52,724 bases of DNA. It comes from Akkermansiaceae bacterium (GTDB lineage: Bacteria > Verrucomicrobiota > Verrucomicrobiia > Verrucomicrobiales > Akkermansiaceae). Of this stretch, positions 35,892-46,078 are shown one piece after another. How positions within the stretch are numbered: the first letter of the stretch is position 1; each line of letters opens with the position of its first letter. The translations under genes were made by a program, and so were the position numbers. Under the pieces are notes generated by a model, which was given only the letters and a program-made list of their open reading frames with translations, did no database searches and was not told the origin of the DNA. Location: NCBI GenBank assembly GCA_947491475.1, contig CANLKN010000013.1, forward strand, positions 1 to 52,724. The letters are read 5' to 3'.

Positions 35892-36632
35892 ATGCATATC
35901 CTTCTGGCGATTCCGTGCTACAACGAGGCCGGACGCTTGCCCGCCTACCTCCCTGCACTGCTGGAGCAGATCGAGATCAGCGGCCTGCCTGTCACGGTGG
36001 AAGTCGTCGATGATGGTTCGCAGGAATCCGAACGTGCCGGCACGGAACGCTTGATCACCGACCTGCAGGCCAGCTACCCGTTCCTACTGCCACTGCGCGC
36101 ACTGCCCCACAACCTCGGCAAGGGAGCCGCAGTCCGCGCCGCCTGGGACGCCGCGGTGGAAACCCATAACTTTCTAGCCTTCGTCGATGCCGACGGCTCG
36201 CTGTCACCTGCCGAGACCTGCCGTTTTCTCGCTCACTGCCTGCGGCAAACCAGCCCCCACACCTGCTTTGCCAGCCGCATCCAAATGCTGGGCCGCAACG
36301 TAAAGCGGCACCTCTACCGCCACTACACCGGACGAATCTTCGCCACCATGGTCGGCACACTCATCGACAGTCATGTCTATGATTCCCAGTGCGGCCTGAA
36401 AGCGCTTCCAAGCGCCCACTACCGGATGATCCGTCCACGGCTGCGGGAAAACCGCTTCGTCTTCGACGTCGAACTCCTCGCCGCCCTGCGGCACGCCGGT
36501 CTCCCAGTCATCGAATTCCCAGTCGATTGGACGGACGTCCCGGGCTCCAAGATCCACCCCATCCTCGACACCTTCGGCATGGCCTGCGGCCTATTCCGTA
36601 TCCGCAGCCAACGGCGCGGCTGGGTCGTTTGA
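35892..36632 (+). CDS. GT2 glycosyltransferase (dolichyl/undecaprenyl-phosphate glucosyltransferase type)
   Basis: The 246-residue product is called from ATG 35892 (MHILLAIPCYNEAGRLPAYL). GT-A fold: VEVVDDGSQESE, HNLGKGAAVRAAWDAA, FVDADGSLSP (DxD metal site) and YDSQCGLKAL, the signature of the DPM1/GtrB-like group that loads a hexose onto a polyprenyl phosphate. No C-terminal membrane segment is evident, unlike GtrB. It likely provides lipid-linked sugar or a glycosyl branch for the polysaccharide. Confidence 0.88.
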   Translation: MHILLAIPCYNEAGRLPAYLPALLEQIEISGLPVTVEVVDDGSQESERAGTERLITDLQASYPFLLPLRALPHNLGKGAAVRAAWDAAVETHNFLAFVDADGSLSPAETCRFLAHCLRQTSPHTCFASRIQMLGRNVKRHLYRHYTGRIFATMVGTLIDSHVYDSQCGLKALPSAHYRMIRPRLRENRFVFDVELLAALRHAGLPVIEFPVDWTDVPGSKIHPILDTFGMACGLFRIRSQRRGWVV

Positions 36633-36804
36633 TGCTGTCGGGATGTTTGATCCTTGAAATGAAAATGTTCCAGATTTCCCTGGAATTCCCCTTGCCTCCT
36701 CATTCTCCGCCGCCCTACCTGGCTTTTCTTCCGTCCTCTTCGCTTGCATCGTTCCACTCATCAGTGATCACGCAGCACTTCCAAATGGCAGCATTTACCT
36801 CTCA
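36633..36804. other. 172-bp gap without a recognised gene
   Basis: The stretch is pyrimidine-rich on the plus strand and has no convincing open frame, hairpin or ops-like site. It marks the point where GC content and codon use start to loosen relative to the upstream genes. Confidence 0.5.
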
Positions 36805-38343
36805 ATGACCTTCGACTCCTCAAAACTCAAATTCATCGTCATCGCAGTGCTTGCGCTGTTTGTGGCGCTCTACCTCGGCATCACCTCCGCCACCGCCCAG
36901 GTAGAAACCATCGCTTGGGTGGTTGGCGCGCTGACGATGGTGCCTTGTCTGCTCCTCGGTAAAAGAGTCTGGCTGCTCATACCCTTCCTGGGTTCGCTTC
37001 ATTTGACGCTGATGATCCAGGGGCGACCCGATACTATGCTGGTGGCACAATGCTTGGTCATCGGTTTCTCTACTCTCATGTTTCTGGCCCGCAAGCTGCC
37101 ATTCCGTGTCCAGTTTTCCGAAGTTGAATGGTGGATCCTGTTGCTCTTCCTCTGCGTTCTTCAGGTATATCTTCGAAATCCCGTCGGACTCAATATGTTC
37201 GGTGGCAGCCAGGTTGGAGGACGGCCCTACTTGTTATTCGTGTTGGCGCTGTTCACCGCCCTGATTCTTTGCGGACTTCGGGTTCCCGCCATTCAACTCA
37301 AGACCGCTCTTAAATTGTCAATACTGGGTGGGGTTCTCAATTTTACGATTGGCTTCCTCGGTTGGCTCTGGGCTCCTTTCGGCTACTGGTTCGGCATGGC
37401 TGGCACCGTGGCCAACGCTCCGGAAATCCAGCAGGAGGCGTTGGATACGGAACGAACCACCCGGATCGAGTTTGTCCGGCGTCTCGCACATACGCTTGCG
37501 TTGGCGGTATCGAGTTTCAGAAACCCCCTGACTGCCATTTTCAGTGTTCGCTGGGCACCACTAGTGCTATTGTCTCTCGCTCTTGCCGCAGCCAGTGGTT
37601 TTCGTAATGTCGTCGGTGCCATCGGCCTCACCTATCTGGTAGGAATTTTTTACCGTGGTGGAATCGTCGCTCTGATCGCATCCTCGCTTGCCGCCGGCAT
37701 TGCCGTGGCACTTCTAGCCCTGGTCAATTTGGCCACCCCCCTACCTCCCAACATCCAGCGCTCTCTGTCTTTCCTTCCCGGCACTTGGGAAGAACGTTAC
37801 ATCCTAGATAGCAAGAGTTCCACCGATTGGCGTGTGGAGATGTGGAAGGAAGTCCTGTTCACCGAGAGATGGATTGAAAACAAGGTGTTTGGTGACGGCT
37901 TGGGTTTCTCCGCAAGGGAACTTGCCTTGCAGGGCCAGTTGAGGGAAACAAAGCGCACTACCGGACTGGGAATGTCCGGATTCGATGTCGCCCGCGAATA
38001 CGTGCTCATCAATGGCGACTACCACAGCGGCCCCGTCAGCGCGGTTCGAACCATCGGCTATGTCGGACTTACAGTCATGTTTCTGATGCAGCTGCGTATG
38101 ATGGTTCTTGCCCACCGCCAGATTCAACGCTGCCGTGGCACCGAATGGTTTCCCGTCGCTCTGTTCTTCGGCATTCCCATCATCTGGTATCCATTCTTTT
38201 TCACCTTTATTTTCGGAGGGTTTGGTGTGGACGGAATTACAATCCTCATGAACGCAGGGATTTTGCGCCTGCTGGAAAACAATCTGCCCCTGCCCGCCTA
38301 TGCCCGGGCGAGAACGACGGTTGCTTTTCCATCCGCACCCTGA
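36805..38343 (+). CDS. O-antigen polymerase/ligase-like membrane protein (Wzy-like)
   Basis: The 512-residue product has about 10-12 hydrophobic segments and a large periplasmic loop around residues 320-400 (DWRVEMWKEVLFTERWIENK then FGDGLGF). The R-x-x-x-W and G-D-G-L-G-F features are typical of the Wzy_C/O-antigen ligase family. Wzy polymerises lipid-linked repeat units in the periplasm. Sequence alone does not separate polymerase from ligase. It is followed by a flippase, the expected Wzx/Wzy pairing. Confidence 0.75.
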   Translation: MTFDSSKLKFIVIAVLALFVALYLGITSATAQVETIAWVVGALTMVPCLLLGKRVWLLIPFLGSLHLTLMIQGRPDTMLVAQCLVIGFSTLMFLARKLPFRVQFSEVEWWILLLFLCVLQVYLRNPVGLNMFGGSQVGGRPYLLFVLALFTALILCGLRVPAIQLKTALKLSILGGVLNFTIGFLGWLWAPFGYWFGMAGTVANAPEIQQEALDTERTTRIEFVRRLAHTLALAVSSFRNPLTAIFSVRWAPLVLLSLALAAASGFRNVVGAIGLTYLVGIFYRGGIVALIASSLAAGIAVALLALVNLATPLPPNIQRSLSFLPGTWEERYILDSKSSTDWRVEMWKEVLFTERWIENKVFGDGLGFSARELALQGQLRETKRTTGLGMSGFDVAREYVLINGDYHSGPVSAVRTIGYVGLTVMFLMQLRMMVLAHRQIQRCRGTEWFPVALFFGIPIIWYPFFFTFIFGGFGVDGITILMNAGILRLLENNLPLPAYARARTTVAFPSAP

Positions 38344-38510
38344 AACCGGGCACTTCCCACGGGGGATAGGGACCCGGTGTTGCGGAAACGCTATGCGGTC
38401 GCTGTCTCGGTAGGACGTTAACGATACCAGAGAAAGAATCGGAGCTAAACCACCGCCCTTTCGCTCTGACCTAAACACCGAGCCTGCGGCAACCGAAATA
38501 CCGAAAAAAA

Positions 38511-40058
38511 GTGACTCCCTACTCCACCAAGAAAATCTATGTGCACGGTCTGGTCGGGAGTTTGCTCAATCTGGTGGTGGTTGCGGTTTACGCCCTGCTG
38601 GTCATCCGCTTGTCGCTGCACTATCTGGGAAAGCAGGAATTCGGGTTGATCAGTTTGGTCACCCAGGTTTCCACCTACATCGCCGTTATCGATCTGGGCC
38701 TGTTCACGGCGTTCTCGAGAATCTTGATCGACTACACCACCGGAAGCCGGGAGCGCTACGCCAACGCACTCAAGACCGCATCACGCGTATTTCATATCCT
38801 GGGTTTGAGCGGCTTGTTTATCTCCTGCCTTGTCGCATTCGCGGGGCCGGTTTTCCTCTCTATCCCGAGCGCCCTACACCAGGAGTTCAAGGTTCTGATG
38901 TGCGCTCAGGGCGTCGTCCTGTATCTATCTTTCGCGCTCAAACCCATCACGGCTCCGCTCGTAGCGAACGGAAAACATCATTACGTCCTGTGGCTATCCT
39001 CCGGTTTGGTGTTTGTCAATGCCTTCGTTTTCTGGGTCGCCATACGCGGGGGTGTCGGTATCTACAGCTTCTTGCTTGCAGGCTCCGTGGCAATTCTGGT
39101 CAATGTGGCTTGTTTATGGAAATTGGCTCGTCCCTACCTCAATACCGGTCCAGCCCGCGGACATTTTGATCGCACGATATTCAAAGAGGTTGCGGCATTT
39201 GCGCGGGACACCATGATCTGGCAGATAGGTGGCCAAACGCTTATTTCCCTGCCTATTATTCTTGCGACTGCCTGGTTCGCTCTCAGTGCCACCGCGGATA
39301 TTTCCGGCGGCATGAAACTGATCATGCTGATGATATCCGTCTGCACCCGCTTCGGCGACATGGCTGTCACGCCCTTGTCGATTGAATTTGCAAACGGAAA
39401 CGAGATCGGCGCGGCCAGCAAGATGACCCGCATTGCCAGCCTGTCCGGCACCGTAAGCGCCTGTGCCGCAATTTTGATCATATGCGTCAATCCTTCCTTC
39501 ATCCACTGGTGGATGCTCGACAAAATATCCTGGGCTTGGCACGAAAATCTCATGGGTGCCCTCTGGGTCAGCATACTTTCTGTCACTCAGTGCATGTATG
39601 GATACGCGATTGTGAGCCGACAGCTGAGCATCATACGCTGGGCTTTGCTCGCGGAGTGCCTGATCTTTGTCCTATTGGCTTACAGCCTACGGCCAATTGC
39701 TCATTCCGCCGCACTTCTTTGGGCCAAACCTGTCGCAACTCTCATTCTCACCGTGGCGGTCGGATGGCAGATCAGCAAACACACCCGGTTCGACGCGCTT
39801 AAGCTAGTTCCCATCTTTCTGCGCCAGTTTTTCGCGCTCGCAATTATGTTCCCGCTCTGTTTCTGGGCTCTGGATATTCTCCAACTCTTTAACCTTTCCC
39901 CATTCGGCTTGTTTCTCGCAGCATGTCTGCTGGGACTTGGAGCCGTGCTACTCGCAATACCCTTCCTCATCTCCCGCGAAACCAGGACAGATCTAGTGCG
40001 CATGATTTCTGGTTTTTTGCATCGCAATCGACCTGATAAGACAATCACTACCGAATAG
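38511..40058 (+). CDS. Polysaccharide flippase (Wzx-like, MOP superfamily)
   Basis: The 515-residue product starts with GTG (MTPYSTKKIYVHGLVGSLLN). It has ~12-14 membrane segments; the opening GLVGSLLNLVVVAVYALLVIRL and YLGKQEFGLISLVTQVSTYIAVIDLGLF is a clear MOP/Wzx N-terminus, with the L-G-L/E-F-G-L pattern. It would flip undecaprenyl-linked repeat units across the inner membrane. Codon use is less GC-biased than upstream genes, suggesting more recent acquisition. Confidence 0.85.
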   Translation: MTPYSTKKIYVHGLVGSLLNLVVVAVYALLVIRLSLHYLGKQEFGLISLVTQVSTYIAVIDLGLFTAFSRILIDYTTGSRERYANALKTASRVFHILGLSGLFISCLVAFAGPVFLSIPSALHQEFKVLMCAQGVVLYLSFALKPITAPLVANGKHHYVLWLSSGLVFVNAFVFWVAIRGGVGIYSFLLAGSVAILVNVACLWKLARPYLNTGPARGHFDRTIFKEVAAFARDTMIWQIGGQTLISLPIILATAWFALSATADISGGMKLIMLMISVCTRFGDMAVTPLSIEFANGNEIGAASKMTRIASLSGTVSACAAILIICVNPSFIHWWMLDKISWAWHENLMGALWVSILSVTQCMYGYAIVSRQLSIIRWALLAECLIFVLLAYSLRPIAHSAALLWAKPVATLILTVAVGWQISKHTRFDALKLVPIFLRQFFALAIMFPLCFWALDILQLFNLSPFGLFLAACLLGLGAVLLAIPFLISRETRTDLVRMISGFLHRNRPDKTITTE

Positions 40059-40110
40059 ACAGCACTAAATCAACCGAACCCGACAAAAAAGCAACAATCG
40101 TCAAGAAATC

Positions 40111-41046
40111 ATGTACACCAATCCTACAGAAACCAAAAATGCCATGTTCGTCGATGAACATCTCAACATTATCACAGGACAAAGGGCAATTGAATTGATT
40201 CAGGAACGAGAAGCTCTCCCAATCGATTCTGAAAAAGGCATCATCAAGGTTGATCAAAAGCGCTGGCAGGAAGCCCAACGATACGAAAGAAGGACCTGGA
40301 TGGAGGGTTTGGCAACCATGTCGGATCGGAATGAATATCATGACGAGAAATTAAACCGCTATGAGGCTCTGAAAGGGAAGTCGTTTGCGAGCGCAATCGA
40401 ACTGGGGTGCGGCCCTTTTACGAACATGCGCAAAATCCTTACTCGCTGTTCAATTGGCGACATTCATCTTCTGGATCCTCTCGCAAACGACTATCTTGAG
40501 CATCCGTTTTGCCGCTATCGGGAAAAGAAACTGGGAGGCATCACGAAAACCTCGCTGATCCCATGGTCGGCAAGAAGCGGACTGAAACATCCGCTGCGGT
40601 TCTACAAACACAAGTGGAATGAATGGATGATAGGAGGATTATCCGGGCGGCCCGTCACTCTCCACGCTTCAAGCATCGAGGACTTCACGCCTCCACAAAC
40701 CTATGACCTTTGCGTGATGATCAATGTCATCGAACATTGTTTGGACATCGAGAGAATCTTTTCAAAAGTTTTAGAAATGACGTCTACAGAAAGTTACTTT
40801 ATCTTTGCCGACAAAATATACAATGCTAGGGAAGAGACAGAAAGCGCTACCTATCAATTTGACGCTGGTCATCCATTGCGCGTTGACTACTCAGTCATTC
40901 GCGAATTTCTGGAAACCCATTTCGATGCGATTTTGGACACCGCAGTCAGCGAAGGCGAGGGAACATCCGCACGCAAAGACTTTTACTACATCGGAAAACG
41001 AACCACCCGCCCCTCTTCAAGCAATCCGACACCTCCATTCGAATGA
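40111..41046 (+). CDS. Class I SAM-dependent methyltransferase
   Basis: The 311-residue product has a motif I-like IELGCGPFTNMRKIL, then YDLCVMINVIEHCLDIERIF (motif IV with the I-E-H of lipid/sugar methyltransferases) and an EMTSTESYFIFADKIY strand. An N-terminal ~80-residue helical part is present. It probably methylates a polysaccharide sugar. The stop overlaps the next start (ATGA), so the two are coupled. Confidence 0.8.
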   Translation: MYTNPTETKNAMFVDEHLNIITGQRAIELIQEREALPIDSEKGIIKVDQKRWQEAQRYERRTWMEGLATMSDRNEYHDEKLNRYEALKGKSFASAIELGCGPFTNMRKILTRCSIGDIHLLDPLANDYLEHPFCRYREKKLGGITKTSLIPWSARSGLKHPLRFYKHKWNEWMIGGLSGRPVTLHASSIEDFTPPQTYDLCVMINVIEHCLDIERIFSKVLEMTSTESYFIFADKIYNAREETESATYQFDAGHPLRVDYSVIREFLETHFDAILDTAVSEGEGTSARKDFYYIGKRTTRPSSSNPTPPFE

Positions 41047-41888
41047 TGCTCCCCACACAGCAGCACTTCTGCACATTCGCCGATTCTAGGATGAAGCGGA
41101 GCCTGAAAAGAATCCGGAGTCAGGCCGAAGCCATAGGCGTCTTCGACTCGATCCATGTGATGGATGAAAGCAACCTCGATCCCGAGTTTCGCTTACGATT
41201 CAAGAACCATCTGCGTCCAGACGTGCGGGGATACGGTTACTGGGTTTGGAAACCTCAAATCATCCGACAAGTGTTTAGATCCATGCGGGAGGGCGACATG
41301 CTGCTATACTGTGACGCCGGGTGCTGGATAAACCCGAGGGGAAAGCAACGTCTCATCCAATACTTCAAAATGTCCGATCGATTTGGTGCCCTGGCCTTCC
41401 AAGTCAAAAACACATTCGGAGATCCCCATCTCGATCGGTTTTCACTACCGGAGAGGAAGTGGACCAAGGGCGATCTCTTCGACTATTTCTCCTCTAGGGA
41501 CAATCCCGATGTCACTGATTCAGAGCAAATTGGTGCCGGGGTCATTCTACTGAAAAAGTGTCCACGTTCGGAAGAATTACTGCGTCGATGGTTGGGTGCC
41601 TTCGAGGACAATTTCGCACTCGCAGATGACAGCCCTTCCCATTCGTCGAATCTCGAAGGGTTCATCGAGAGTCGCCACGATCAGAGCATCTTTGGGATTC
41701 TATGCAAATTGTATGGCATCCACACCTTGTCCGCCTTCGAATATTATTACCCTTCCGGAATTGATCATTCGAAACCGGATTGGAACAAGCTTGCGGAATA
41801 TCCCGTATGGGCGAAACGGGACAAGGATCTCGGACTGTGGGGAACAATTATCGACAAACTCCGCCGCCTGCCCGCACGGCTGCGATAA
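41043..41888 (+). CDS. Putative glycosyltransferase-like protein of unknown family
   Basis: The 281-residue product contains CTFADSRMKRSLKRIRSQAE, RGYGYWVWKPQIIRQVF and MLLYCDAGCWIN, then EQIGAGVILLK and ESRHDQSIFGILCK near the C-terminus. The DAG triplet in a hydrophobic strand resembles the DxD of GT-A enzymes, and the order strand-DxD-HDQ is like several capsule-locus transferases. No family was recognised with confidence. It is translationally coupled to the upstream methyltransferase. Confidence 0.5.
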   Translation: MMLPTQQHFCTFADSRMKRSLKRIRSQAEAIGVFDSIHVMDESNLDPEFRLRFKNHLRPDVRGYGYWVWKPQIIRQVFRSMREGDMLLYCDAGCWINPRGKQRLIQYFKMSDRFGALAFQVKNTFGDPHLDRFSLPERKWTKGDLFDYFSSRDNPDVTDSEQIGAGVILLKKCPRSEELLRRWLGAFEDNFALADDSPSHSSNLEGFIESRHDQSIFGILCKLYGIHTLSAFEYYYPSGIDHSKPDWNKLAEYPVWAKRDKDLGLWGTIIDKLRRLPARLR

Positions 41889-41926
41889 GCAAGGCCTGAG
41901 CATAATCCACTCCGATTCCCTACCCG

Positions 41927-42739
41927 ATGAACTGCCCTATTTGCCAGTCTGAAATGCGCCATGTCTTCGATGCACGGATTCTGGGCAGGCATCCGGCCCG
42001 CTACCACCGCTGCCCGTCCTGCGAACTGATCAAGCCTGAGAATCCCTGCTGGCTTGACGAGTCGTACTCAAACGCCATCGCGGAAACGGATGTGGGACTG
42101 GTGTCCCGGAACCTGCGCAACCGCGAACTGCTCGGCCCCATACTCACCCGGCTCCACCCTGCTTCCGGCAAAATCCTCGATGTCGGAGGCGGTTATGGTC
42201 TGTTGTGCCGCCTGATGCGCGACATGGGCTGGAATTGTTACACCACGGATGCGTATTGTGAGAATCTCTTTGCCGCCGCATACGAACCTGCCGGAGAATT
42301 CGAGTGCCCCACGCTGCTTGCGTTTGAGGTGTTCGAACACATCGAGGACCCGCTCTCGTTCGTAAAAGAAAAAATCCGCGACTACGGGGCGCGCACCTTT
42401 GTCTTCTCCACACTGACCCATTCGTGGGAGATACCGCCTCGTGATTGGTGGTATTATACGTTTGAGACCGGCCAGCACATCAGCCTGTACACACGGAGGA
42501 CGCTATCACGGCTGGCCGATGAAATCGGCTGGCATTATCTACCGATCTCAAACGAAATGCATGTCTTCACCCAATTCCAACCGAACCATATCGACCGCCT
42601 TTTGCTCTGCCGCAAGCATCGCGTCCTGTCGCGCGCCTATAGGTCCTTTGCGAACTTCCGTCTTCGTTCGAAATCATTGATGATGGCGGATTATCGCGAC
42701 ACCAAGGAACGGGTCGTCCGCGCGCAATCACTTCGCTGA
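41927..42739 (+). CDS. SAM methyltransferase with N-terminal zinc-ribbon
   Basis: The 270-residue product starts MNCPICQSEMRHVFD with C-x2-C and a second C-x2-C in HRCPSCELIK, a zinc ribbon seen in sugar/lipid methyltransferases of polysaccharide loci. Motif I is ILDVGGGYGLLCRLMRDMGW, then LLAFEVFEHIEDPLSFV (E-H). The ring-opening or C/O/N-methylation target is unknown. Spacing to the GT4 gene that follows is 15 bp. Confidence 0.82.
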   Translation: MNCPICQSEMRHVFDARILGRHPARYHRCPSCELIKPENPCWLDESYSNAIAETDVGLVSRNLRNRELLGPILTRLHPASGKILDVGGGYGLLCRLMRDMGWNCYTTDAYCENLFAAAYEPAGEFECPTLLAFEVFEHIEDPLSFVKEKIRDYGARTFVFSTLTHSWEIPPRDWWYYTFETGQHISLYTRRTLSRLADEIGWHYLPISNEMHVFTQFQPNHIDRLLLCRKHRVLSRAYRSFANFRLRSKSLMMADYRDTKERVVRAQSLR

Positions 42740-42754
42740 TTCCCCTACATTGTC

Positions 42755-43870
42755 ATGCGGATCGCCATCGACAGTAACATTTTCACCATGCAGAAGTTTG
42801 GTGGGGTTTCACGCTACCTTGTACGGTTGTCCGAAGCAATGTTGCGACTGGGAAACGAAGTGGAAATCCACGGCTGGCTTCACGCCAACCGTCACCTGAG
42901 GGATAGCCCGGCCGCTCTCACACGGATGCGCTACATCGATCACTTCCCGCGGTTTACGAGGCGTCTTGCCCACCACGCCGGGGACTTTTTGGCCAACAGG
43001 CGAATTGACCGGAGCCCTCCTGATCTGATCCACGAATCATTCTGTCACAACCGCCGGGTCGGTTCCGCCTCAACGCCACGGGTTTGCACGGTCCATGACA
43101 TGATTCACGAGTTGTATCCCGAGTATTGGGGGCCGATGGATCGGACGCCGGAATACCGCAGAGCCAGCGTCACCCGCTGCCAGGCAGTGATCTGTGTCTC
43201 GGAAAGCACCAGGACGGACTTGCTTCGACTCATCGATTTGGAGCCATCGAAAGTTCATGTCATTCATCACGGCTTCGAGCATTTCGAGGATCTCACCGGC
43301 ATGACCGTGGCAGACGAGGGAACTGTTGCCGCTGCGGCGGAAAAACCCTTCCTGCTCTATGTGGGTGCGAGACATGGTTACAAGAACTTCATGGGTTTTT
43401 TGCAGGGTGTCGCCAAGTCCGGTTTGAATCGTGATATCGCGATTCTCGCCTTTGGTGGCGGTCCCCTCACCTCGACGGAACAGGAACGTATTTCCGCGCT
43501 CGGTTTTGCTCCGGATCAAGTCAGGCAGCTTTCCGGCTCCGACTCCCTGCTTCGTGGTCTGTTCCTGAGGGCTGAAGCTTTTGTCTATCCATCCTTCTAC
43601 GAAGGATTCGGCTTACCTCCGCTTGAGGCGATGGCGGCGGGATGCCCGGTGATTTCCAGCAACAGCAGTTCGATGCCCGAAGTCATCGGTGAGGCCGCTG
43701 AATTCTTTGATCCCGTGGATCAGGATTCAATTGCCTCCGCAATCCGAAACGTCCTCACGGATCCCGCTCGCCGCAGTCAATTGATCGCCGCAGGAAACCG
43801 CAGGCTTACAAACTTCTCATGGGACCTGTGTGCGAGCAAAACCCTTGAGGTTTACCAAAGCTTGATCTGA
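42755..43870 (+). CDS. GT4-family glycosyltransferase
   Basis: The 371-residue product is a GT-B enzyme: [20 protein letters not shown] (donor-side N-terminal glycine loop), [29 protein letters not shown] and [21 protein letters not shown], the E-x7-E nucleotide-sugar motif. It adds one sugar to the lipid-linked repeat at the cytoplasmic face; donor and linkage cannot be deduced. Confidence 0.9.
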   Translation: MRIAIDSNIFTMQKFGGVSRYLVRLSEAMLRLGNEVEIHGWLHANRHLRDSPAALTRMRYIDHFPRFTRRLAHHAGDFLANRRIDRSPPDLIHESFCHNRRVGSASTPRVCTVHDMIHELYPEYWGPMDRTPEYRRASVTRCQAVICVSESTRTDLLRLIDLEPSKVHVIHHGFEHFEDLTGMTVADEGTVAAAAEKPFLLYVGARHGYKNFMGFLQGVAKSGLNRDIAILAFGGGPLTSTEQERISALGFAPDQVRQLSGSDSLLRGLFLRAEAFVYPSFYEGFGLPPLEAMAAGCPVISSNSSSMPEVIGEAAEFFDPVDQDSIASAIRNVLTDPARRSQLIAAGNRRLTNFSWDLCASKTLEVYQSLI

Positions 43871-43934
43871 TTGCGGATTTCTCGGAAGTCCTGCCATCCT
43901 GATTCCAATCCAATACCACAGATATACAATCATC

Positions 43935-44987
43935 ATGCCCAAGCTACTTGTAACCGGCTCCTCCGGCCTGATCGGCTCCGAGGTCGTCATTCACTTTGCT
44001 CAAAACGGTTGGACCGTCCACGGAGTGGACAACAACCAACGCGCGGTTTTCTTCGGACCCCAGGGAGACACCCGCTGGAATCAACAACGGCTGAAGGATT
44101 GCCTTGGCGCTGCCTTCGCGCATCATGAGCTCGACATTCGCGATCGGGCGGGTGTCTTGAACTTGATCACGTCCGTCAGACCGGATGCCGTGGTGCACAC
44201 CGCCGCACAGCCATCCCATGATCGTGCGGCGGCGATTCCCTTTGATGACTTTGATGTGAACGCCGTGGGCACACTGAACATGCTGGAGGCCTGCCGCCAG
44301 GCGTGCCCGGATGCCCCGTTTGTCCACCTGTCCACCAACAAGGTCTATGGCGACCGACCCAACACCATCGCTCTCAAGGAGCTCGAAACCCGTTGGGAAT
44401 ACGACGATCCGGCGTATGTGAACGGCATCGACGAGAACTTTTCCATCGACCAGTCCAAGCACAGCCTGTTCGGCGCGTCCAAGGTGGCCGGTGACGTGAT
44501 GGTGCAGGAGTATGGCCGCTATTTCGGCATGCCGACCTGCTGCCTGCGCGGCGGATGCCTGACAGGCCCAAACCATGCCGGCGTCGAGTTGCACGGCTTC
44601 CTTAGCTATCTGATCCGCTGCAATTTGGAAGGCCGCGAATACAAGGTCTTCGGATACAAGGGAAAACAGGTGCGGGACAACATCCACTCACACGATGTCG
44701 CTTGTTTTATCGAGCATTTTATCACCAATCCGCGCGTGGCGGAGGTTTACAACATCGGCGGCGGTCGCGCCAACTCAGTCTCGATTCTGGAAGCATTCGC
44801 TCTGGTTGAAGGTTACACCGGACGAAAGCAAGTTTACTCCTACACGGATGAAAACCGAATCGGAGATCACATCTGTTACATCAGCAATCTGGCCAAAATG
44901 CGGGAGCACTATCCCGCTTGGGATATCACACTTTCGCTCGATGAAACGATCCGGCAGATTGTCGCAAGCCATCAATCGCGGATTTGA
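43935..44987 (+). CDS. CDP-paratose 2-epimerase-like SDR
   Basis: The 350-residue product starts [20 protein letters not shown]. It has [28 protein letters not shown], the catalytic Y-region in the [17 protein letters not shown] context, and [20 protein letters not shown], all hallmark features of CDP-paratose/CDP-tyvelose 2-epimerases (RfbE/TyvE). Catalysis normally needs Y-x3-K; here the equivalent is F-G-A-S-K, so the Tyr is replaced by Phe, which is unusual and may alter activity. It is followed directly by a second, similar SDR. Confidence 0.82.
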   Translation: MPKLLVTGSSGLIGSEVVIHFAQNGWTVHGVDNNQRAVFFGPQGDTRWNQQRLKDCLGAAFAHHELDIRDRAGVLNLITSVRPDAVVHTAAQPSHDRAAAIPFDDFDVNAVGTLNMLEACRQACPDAPFVHLSTNKVYGDRPNTIALKELETRWEYDDPAYVNGIDENFSIDQSKHSLFGASKVAGDVMVQEYGRYFGMPTCCLRGGCLTGPNHAGVELHGFLSYLIRCNLEGREYKVFGYKGKQVRDNIHSHDVACFIEHFITNPRVAEVYNIGGGRANSVSILEAFALVEGYTGRKQVYSYTDENRIGDHICYISNLAKMREHYPAWDITLSLDETIRQIVASHQSRI

Positions 44988-44999
44988 TCCTCCATTTAT

Positions 45000-46064
45000 A
45001 TGAAGATCCTGATTACCGGAATCTGTGGTTTTGTCGGTTCCACCTTGGCGCGGGAACTTCGCCGCCACCGCGATGGTTTCGAAATTGTAGGCATTGACAA
45101 TCTGTCACGCAATGGCAGCGGTGAAAACCTTACATCACTGCGTGAGGAAGGTTTCGATGTTCGCCAGGGCGATGTCCGCGCTGATGCCGACTTGCGGCAA
45201 TTCGGACAGGTTAGCTGGCTGATTGATGCCGCTGCGAATCCCTCGGTTCTGGCAGGCGTGGATGGACAAACCGGCCCCGCCGTACTTCTGGACCACAATT
45301 TGGTCGGTACGATTCCCATGCTGGAAGCGTGTAGAGAATGGCAAATCCCGTTTACCTTGCTTTCAACCAGCCGGGTTTATTCGATCCCAGCCTTGCGTGA
45401 CATCGACCTTGAAGTTTCCAACCATGCCTACGTCCCCAAGACCATCCAGCATGTGGGCACCGTCAGCCGGCGCGGCGTCACCGAGGCTTTTTCCACGGAA
45501 CCTCCCGTTTCGCTTTATGGAGCATCCAAACGCTGTGCGGAACTCCTCGCTCTCGAATATGGAATCACCTTCGATTTCCCCATCTGGATCAACCGCTGCG
45601 GCGTGCTCGCAGGCGCTGGACAGTTCGGCAAACCGGATCAGGGAATTTTCTCATTCTGGATCCACTCGTGGCTGCGGAACAGGTCGCTGAAGTATCTGGG
45701 ATTCGGCGGCCATGGCCATCAAGTGCGCGATTGCCTTCACCCGCGGGATCTGGTCCCTCTTCTTCTGAACCAGTTTGATGCCGGCAGCGGACACAACAAA
45801 CCGAAAACCGTCAATGTATCCGGCGGCGCGGAAAGCGCCATGTCCCTTGCCCAGTTGAGTGCCTGGTGTGAAGACGCCATCGGGTCGCACGAAGTATCCC
45901 GCGACGGTGGCGAGCGTGCGTTTGATCTGCCCTGGGTGATTCTCGATTCCGCTCTTGCGGGAAACACATGGAACTGGAAACCGCAAACTCCCACGGTGTC
46001 CATTCTGGAGGAAATTCTTGAACACGCACACCAACGCCCCGACTGGCTGGAAATCAGCAAATAA
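45000..46064 (+). CDS. Second CDP-paratose-epimerase-like SDR
   Basis: The 354-residue product starts MKILITGICGFVGSTLAREL. It includes LIDAAANPSVLAGVDG, LLSTSRVYSIPALRDI, SLYGASKRCAELLA with an intact Y-x3-K, and NRCGVLAGAGQFGKPDQGI, matching the same subfamily. The two tandem proteins are distinct in sequence, so they are not a recent duplication. No CDP-sugar synthetase (RfbF/G/H) is visible, so the natural substrate may be another NDP-sugar. Confidence 0.8.
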   Translation: MKILITGICGFVGSTLARELRRHRDGFEIVGIDNLSRNGSGENLTSLREEGFDVRQGDVRADADLRQFGQVSWLIDAAANPSVLAGVDGQTGPAVLLDHNLVGTIPMLEACREWQIPFTLLSTSRVYSIPALRDIDLEVSNHAYVPKTIQHVGTVSRRGVTEAFSTEPPVSLYGASKRCAELLALEYGITFDFPIWINRCGVLAGAGQFGKPDQGIFSFWIHSWLRNRSLKYLGFGGHGHQVRDCLHPRDLVPLLLNQFDAGSGHNKPKTVNVSGGAESAMSLAQLSAWCEDAIGSHEVSRDGGERAFDLPWVILDSALAGNTWNWKPQTPTVSILEEILEHAHQRPDWLEISK

Positions 46065-46078
46065 CCGCCGACCACTAT

